Shown one piece after another: positions 31,240 through 35,388 of a stretch of DNA of 35,388 nt (position 1 is its first letter; every line of letters starts with the position of its first letter). The translations under genes were made by a program, and so were the position numbers. The DNA is from Gracilibacillus alcaliphilus (GTDB lineage: Bacteria > Bacillota > Bacilli > Bacillales > Amphibacillaceae), in NCBI RefSeq assembly GCF_016909015.1, contig NZ_JAFBFA010000046.1, positions 1 through 35,388 of the forward strand, written 5' to 3'. The notes beneath the pieces are model-generated. The model searched no databases. It was not told where the DNA came from and saw only the letters and a list, made by a program, of their open reading frames with translations.

Positions 31240-32955
31240 TTAGCCAAATTGAGCTTGATGCAAGCGACTATACACCCCTGCTTGTTGTAACAACTCCTGA
31301 TGGTTTCCTTGTTCCGCGATCCCATCTTTTGTTAAGACGATAATACGATCGGCATTTTTGATGGTGGCCAGTCGATGTGCAATAACCAGTGTTGTCCGCC
31401 CTTTGGAAAGTTCAGCTAATGACTGCTGGATCGCTAACTCCGTCTCTGTATCTAGCGCAGAAGTAGCTTCATCCAAGATTAAAATAGGCGGATTCTTCAA
31501 AAACATCCTTGCAATAGATAACCGCTGTTTTTGACCACCTGAAAGCTTAACGCCCCGTTCTCCAATCACCGTTTCTAATCCATCAGGCTGGGTATGAATA
31601 AAGGCTGCTAATTGAGCTTTCTCAGCGGCTTCCCATATCTCTTCGTCTGTGGCATCAAGCTTGCCATAGGCAATATTCTCCCGAATTGTACCAGAAAATA
31701 AGAAGACATCCTGCTGCACGATACCAATCTGGTTGCGCAATGAACGCAGCGTGAAGTCTTTAATATTATGACCATCAACTGAAATCGCTCCTTCCTTAAC
31801 TTCATAGAAACGAGGAAGCAGACTGCATAAGGTAGTTTTACCAGCTCCCGAAGGTCCAACAAAGGCCACGGTCTCACCTGGCCTAATATGTAATGTTAAA
31901 TCATTCAAAATATTCTCTGTCGGGCTGTAGCCGAAGGAAACATTCTGATAGGCGACCTCTCCTTGTACGGTCCTATCCTTTGCACTAGGGCAGTCAACGA
32001 TATCTGGATTCATATCCAAAACCTCGGTATAACGCCTAAATCCGGCAATTCCTTTTGGATAACTTTCAATAATGGCATTGATCTTTTGAATAGGACCTAA
32101 TAAAATATTGGACAGCAATAGAAAAGCAACAAATTCCCCGTATGTCAATGAGCCATTAATAACAAACCATGTACCAAACAATAGGGTAAACAACGTCACG
32201 ACACGCATTAGAAAATAATTGGACATCACATTCTTCGCCATAATTTTGTAAGACTCCAGCTTCGTTTGGCGATATTTTTCATTGTTCTCTGCAAACTTCT
32301 CTTGTTCATATTTTTCATTGGCAAATGCTTGCACTACTCGGATTCCGCCAATACTGTCTTCGACCCGCGAATTAATATCAGCAATATCACTGAACATCAA
32401 CCGAAATGTACGTGTCATTAGTTTATTAAAATGAATAGCGAAAATCATCAGTAATGGGATCACAATAAAAGAGATCACGGCCAATTTCCAGTTGATGCCT
32501 AGCATAATAAAGAAGGCACCTAACAATGTCATAATAGCCACAAAGGCATCCTCAGGGCCATGGTGAGCCATTTCTCCAATCTCTTCTAAATCTTTGGTCA
32601 GTCTGGAAATAGAATGACCTGTTTTATTATTATCATAATGACCAAATGACAGCTTCTGCATATGGGTGAACAGTTTTTGACGCATATCTGTCTCTATATT
32701 TATACCCAGCCTATGTCCCCAATAAGTAACCACATATTGCAACAAGGTGTTCAAACCATAGATCACAAGCAGCGTAATACACGCCCAAATAATAAGAGAC
32801 CACTCTCCTTGCGGCAAAAGACGATCAATCACTTGATTAACGGCAAGTGGAAAGGCTAATTCTAAGATACCTACCAAGATTGCACAGCAAAAATCCAAGA
32901 TAAACAACCATTTATAGGGCTTATAATAAGCAAAGAAACGTTTGATCTGTTTCAT
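31240..32955 (-). CDS. ABC exporter, fused membrane and ATPase domains (YgaD-like)
   Basis: The 571-aa half-transporter has six helices in the first 310 residues and an ATPase domain with Walker A GPSGAGKTT, Q-loop IVQQDVFLFSG, signature KLSGGQKQRLS, Walker B ILILDEATSALD and switch His in VIAHRLATI. It works as a dimer. Architecture fits multidrug/lipid exporters such as YgaD, BmrA and MsbA; the substrate is not predictable. The ATG at 32955 is five bases after GGAGG; the open frame upstream runs through a terminator and lacks a start signal. It follows the ferredoxin reductase gene on the same strand but is separated from it by a terminator. Confidence 0.93.
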   Translation of the reverse strand: MKQIKRFFAYYKPYKWLFILDFCCAILVGILELAFPLAVNQVIDRLLPQGEWSLIIWACITLLVIYGLNTLLQYVVTYWGHRLGINIETDMRQKLFTHMQKLSFGHYDNNKTGHSISRLTKDLEEIGEMAHHGPEDAFVAIMTLLGAFFIMLGINWKLAVISFIVIPLLMIFAIHFNKLMTRTFRLMFSDIADINSRVEDSIGGIRVVQAFANEKYEQEKFAENNEKYRQTKLESYKIMAKNVMSNYFLMRVVTLFTLLFGTWFVINGSLTYGEFVAFLLLSNILLGPIQKINAIIESYPKGIAGFRRYTEVLDMNPDIVDCPSAKDRTVQGEVAYQNVSFGYSPTENILNDLTLHIRPGETVAFVGPSGAGKTTLCSLLPRFYEVKEGAISVDGHNIKDFTLRSLRNQIGIVQQDVFLFSGTIRENIAYGKLDATDEEIWEAAEKAQLAAFIHTQPDGLETVIGERGVKLSGGQKQRLSIARMFLKNPPILILDEATSALDTETELAIQQSLAELSKGRTTLVIAHRLATIKNADRIIVLTKDGIAEQGNHQELLQQAGVYSRLHQAQFG

Positions 32956-32986
32956 ATAGACCTCCAAACTTTGAGTAGATAGTAAT

Positions 32987-33038
32987 AAAACTAGAATTAC
33001 CGCCCGACTATTACCCACGGACGATAACATCTAGTTTT
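32987..33038 (-). terminator. Hairpin terminator after the reductase gene
   Basis: AAAACTAGA pairs perfectly with TCTAGTTTT around a 34-base loop containing a second small stem, ending in TTTTATT on the minus strand. It lies directly after the reductase stop and would separate it from the ABC exporter gene. Confidence 0.6.
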
Positions 33039-33049
33039 TGATGATAGGG

Positions 33050-34099
33050 TTAACTCATTAATTGTGCAACGAGTTTTTTGTTCCGTTTTTTGAAAATATC
33101 ATTATGAGAAGATACCATGCCTGATTCTGTTGCGGTGGGTTCAATAAATTGTTTTGCCCTATTTACCGCATTAACGGCATCTTGGAAGGCACCTGCAATT
33201 AAGTGAACCTTACCATCATACTTGATCACATCTCCTGCTCCATATATGCCTGGTACCGATGTTTCACTATATGGACTGCTAGCAATAAAATATTCATTGG
33301 CCATTTCAATGTTTAAATCACTTTCTTCCAAAAGCTTCTTCTCGCGGACAAAACCATGATTAACGACTAATTCATCCATTTCAATTTTTGATACCTGATT
33401 TGTTAACTTATTCGTCACTTCCACTTCTTGAATCCTTTCCCGCGTATCATTGGCAATTAATCGCTTAATATCGGTATCAAACAAGCATTCCACCGAGCTG
33501 TTCATCAGCTGAGTAACTTGTGCCTCGTGGGCATTTAGCTCATTTTTGCGGTAAACCAGATACACCTTCTTGGCGATCGACTCCAATTCATTCGCCCAAT
33601 CTACAGCGGTATGTCCTCCACCTGAAATAAGAACAGTTTTATCTTTAAATCGTTTCAGAGATTTAATCGTATAGCTAAGATTAGATATCTCATATTTCTC
33701 TGCCCCATCTACCTCCAATTTCTGTGGATTTAAGATCCCTCCGCCAATGGCAATAATCACGGTTTTAGACCAATGTTTTGCTCCAGAAGCTGTATGCAAA
33801 GTGAAGATTCCCTGCTTATCTTGAGCTATCGAGGTAACCTTCTCATTGCAAACCATAGTTGGATCAAAGGTTTCAGCCTGCTCCACCATCTGCTCTATCA
33901 ATTGCTCTCCTGATACAGGAGTCAACGCTCCGATATCCCAAATCATTTTCTCTGGATACACATGAACTTTACCACCTAAACGGTCTTGATACTCAATTAC
34001 CTTTGTCTTCATTTCACGCAATCCACTATAAAAAGCAGAGAACAGACCTGCTGGCCCCGCTCCAATAATCGTTACATCATAAAGCTCTTCCTGTCTCAT
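33050..34099 (-). CDS. Ferredoxin--NADP+ reductase, thioredoxin-reductase-like type (YumC/YcgT)
   Basis: The 349-aa flavoprotein has an FAD-binding GAGPAG (13-18), a second dinucleotide site GGGHTAVDWA near residue 160, and a C-terminal FAD contact GIYGAGDVIKY. It lacks the CxxC of thioredoxin reductase. This is the YumC/YcgT group of NAD(P)H:ferredoxin reductases. It sits 133 bp downstream of a siderophore-binding lipoprotein gene on the same strand; in B. subtilis YcgT-type enzymes are linked with iron acquisition, so a role in reducing ferric siderophore or supplying electrons is plausible. AAAGGAG lies seven bases before the ATG. Confidence 0.9.
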   Translation of the reverse strand: MRQEELYDVTIIGAGPAGLFSAFYSGLREMKTKVIEYQDRLGGKVHVYPEKMIWDIGALTPVSGEQLIEQMVEQAETFDPTMVCNEKVTSIAQDKQGIFTLHTASGAKHWSKTVIIAIGGGILNPQKLEVDGAEKYEISNLSYTIKSLKRFKDKTVLISGGGHTAVDWANELESIAKKVYLVYRKNELNAHEAQVTQLMNSSVECLFDTDIKRLIANDTRERIQEVEVTNKLTNQVSKIEMDELVVNHGFVREKKLLEESDLNIEMANEYFIASSPYSETSVPGIYGAGDVIKYDGKVHLIAGAFQDAVNAVNRAKQFIEPTATESGMVSSHNDIFKKRNKKLVAQLMS

Positions 34100-34150
34100 T
34101 TGAAAACTCCTTTTTTCAGCAAGGGGTACCTGCCGCAGTTTAGTATGGCC

Positions 34151-34200
34151 GACCAGAGTGTCTAGCGTCCGTCATAAGAGAGGGGGTATACAGACGCCTA
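34151..34200 (+). repeat. Dispersed hairpin repeat, partial copy R7
   Basis: GACCAGAGTGTCTAGCGTCCG, then CAGACGCCTA, matches only the core and part of the 3' inverted segment of the family. It lies between the reductase and lipoprotein genes. Confidence 0.45.
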
Positions 34201-34232
34201 ACACCTAGGCCTGCCTCTATCAATAATGAGGA

Positions 34233-35270
34233 TTATTCGAATAGTTGTGGGTACATATCTTTTGCTAGAATTTCCATGCCATCTAAGGCATTGTAGCTAT
34301 AGCCAAACATGTAGTTATAGTCCACGATATAGATTTGTTTATCTTGGATAGCTTTCATACTAGATAATTTAGGGTTTTTATAGATTTCTTCCCTGACTTT
34401 CTCTGCATTCTCCGGATCATTATCAACCCATGTTGGTAGGATGAGCACGTCTGGATCTGCCTCAATTAACATTTCGATACTGATCTCACCTGTTTCATCT
34501 TTGAAAACATTGTCTAACTTGACTTTACTAAAAACATCATTAAAAAAGCTCTCTCCACTTCCTCCATACACTGATATCTCTGATGCATCCGTCGTATGCA
34601 AATAGGCAAATGTCCTGTTTCCCTCAATAGTAGATAGGTTCTCAATAATGGATTCTTCTTGTTCTTTTAATTGTGCTGCAAATTCCTCAGCCTTGTCTTG
34701 CACATCAAAAATAGCTCCTATATTCTCAATATCCTCATAAATAGAATCGTAAGTCGCTCCTGTCACAGAAGACGCCAATACATAGGTGTTTATTCCCATT
34801 TCATTCAAGGAATCGACTGTTCCTACTCCCCATTCTTCATTCTCAAACAAGCCGCCTCGTCCAAAAACTAAATCGGGATCTGTTCCTAAAGTTACTTCTT
34901 TACTGACATAACCATCACTTAATATATCTAAGTCGTTATATTCTTCTTCTACTATCGGGTCCGGCGCACCAAAGCTGGCACCAACTCCTGTAATATGATC
35001 TTTTAAACCGAGACGCAGCAATAATTCGGCTGCAGGCCTGGTATTTGCCATTACTCGTTCAGGAGTTTTCTCAAATATTTGATCTTTCGCTTCCCAAGAA
35101 GCACCGCCTTCTGATTTTGTATAATTGGCAATGGTTACAGGGTATGTTTCCTCTGTTTCTGTTGTTTCGTCCTTTTCTTCAGATGATGTACTCTCCTGCG
35201 CTTGATCACCACAAGCTGCCAGCGCTGCAGCAAAAGTAAATACGACCATTAAAAGCAGATATTTTTTCAT
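34233..35270 (-). CDS. Iron-siderophore ABC transporter substrate-binding lipoprotein
   Basis: The 345-aa protein has a lipoprotein signal (MKKYLLLMVVFTFAAALAAC, lipobox LAAC, Cys20), an acidic linker, and a class III periplasmic binding fold (TPERVMANTRPAAELLLRLG, the TDPDLVFGRGGLF region, and SIEMLIEADPDVLILPTW near the C terminus) joined by a long helix. This is the FhuD/FecB/BtuF type that brings ferric siderophore to an ABC permease. No permease gene is in the window; it may lie elsewhere or be shared. GGAGG lies seven bases before the ATG. No convincing Fur box is visible upstream. Confidence 0.92.
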   Translation of the reverse strand: MKKYLLLMVVFTFAAALAACGDQAQESTSSEEKDETTETEETYPVTIANYTKSEGGASWEAKDQIFEKTPERVMANTRPAAELLLRLGLKDHITGVGASFGAPDPIVEEEYNDLDILSDGYVSKEVTLGTDPDLVFGRGGLFENEEWGVGTVDSLNEMGINTYVLASSVTGATYDSIYEDIENIGAIFDVQDKAEEFAAQLKEQEESIIENLSTIEGNRTFAYLHTTDASEISVYGGSGESFFNDVFSKVKLDNVFKDETGEISIEMLIEADPDVLILPTWVDNDPENAEKVREEIYKNPKLSSMKAIQDKQIYIVDYNYMFGYSYNALDGMEILAKDMYPQLFE

Positions 35271-35301
35271 TTTCGTTCCTCCGATTATATTTGATAGACT
35301 C

Positions 35302-35379
35302 TCGGCATTCGCCGATTCAGACGGTTCAAGGTTTTCTTGAACCGTTATTTATTGTTCCCTCCTACTTTTCGTAGGGGGG
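35302..35379 (-). other. Three successive hairpins upstream of the siderophore-binding gene
   Basis: In order on the minus strand: CCCCCCTAC-GAAAA-GTAGGAGGG (35357-35379), ACGGTTCAAG-AAAAC-CTTGAACCGT (35321-35345, perfect 10 bp) and TCGGC-GAAT-GCCGA (35302-35315). None is followed by a T run. They may be leader RNA structure or repeat sequence; upstream context is cut by the window edge. Confidence 0.5.
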
Positions 35380-35388
35380 ATTTATTAT

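Noticed and set aside
34219..34236. AATAATGAGGATTATT as a Fur box
   Set aside because: It lies at the 3' end of the lipoprotein gene and not in its promoter, and matches the Fur consensus poorly.

Overview
The window looks like chromosomal DNA of a low-GC Firmicute in the Bacillaceae. The signs are AGGAGG-type ribosome binding sites, frequent translational coupling, a T-box leader on ileS, a BSbeta-type P450, a YitT protein, NarL/OmpR two-component systems and an Lnr-like ABC cassette. The species cannot be fixed from sequence alone.

Left flank (1-4666): the first codons of an unidentified gene, a GNAT acetyltransferase truncated to its N-terminal half, a DUF1801 protein, a nucleotidyltransferase, and a short YitT-family membrane gene. 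A complete 2332-bp IS66-family element (perfect 17-bp terminal repeats, 8-bp GTATCATC target duplication) inserted five codons before the original YitT stop.

Sugar cluster (4667-11668, all minus strand). Transcription order is rmlA, rmlB, a GT2 polyprenyl-phosphate glycosyltransferase with two C-terminal membrane segments, a WecD-like acetyltransferase, an ArnE/SMR-like small membrane protein, wecE and a YkoS/DUF6044-type polytopic membrane protein. RmlC and RmlD are absent. Together these genes predict glucose-1-P to dTDP-4-acetamido-4,6-dideoxygalactose (Fuc4NAc), loading onto a lipid carrier, flipping, and transfer to a surface polymer. This is the most interesting system here. A 237-bp MITE-like element sits inside the operon and supplies the last codons of the wecD-like gene.

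Middle (12116-25756): an MFS exporter with a palindromic operator candidate; three small membrane proteins; a 230-aa protein made of two copies of one domain at an exact 120-residue period; an ABC-2 exporter plus DUF4064 operon divergent from an OmpR-type response regulator and histidine kinase; and a five-gene cassette (NarL-type kinase, regulator, ABC ATPase, two permeases) arranged like the linearmycin-resistance lnrJKLMN operon of Bacillus subtilis.

Right part (25992-35270, minus strand): a type-2 (eukaryal-like) isoleucyl-tRNA synthetase behind a promoter, a T-box leader with an AUC specifier and two successive terminators; a small charged protein; a CYP152 fatty-acid peroxygenase; a multidrug-type ABC exporter; a YumC/YcgT-type ferredoxin-NADP reductase; and an iron-siderophore binding lipoprotein.

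Scattered through the intergenic spaces is an imperfect repeat family, always in the same orientation. It has a hairpin whose stem sequence differs while pairing is kept, followed by a conserved ACTTATCGGGGTG..TAGCGTCCG core. Several genes take their 3' ends from such repeats. No rRNA, tRNA or CRISPR array was seen.
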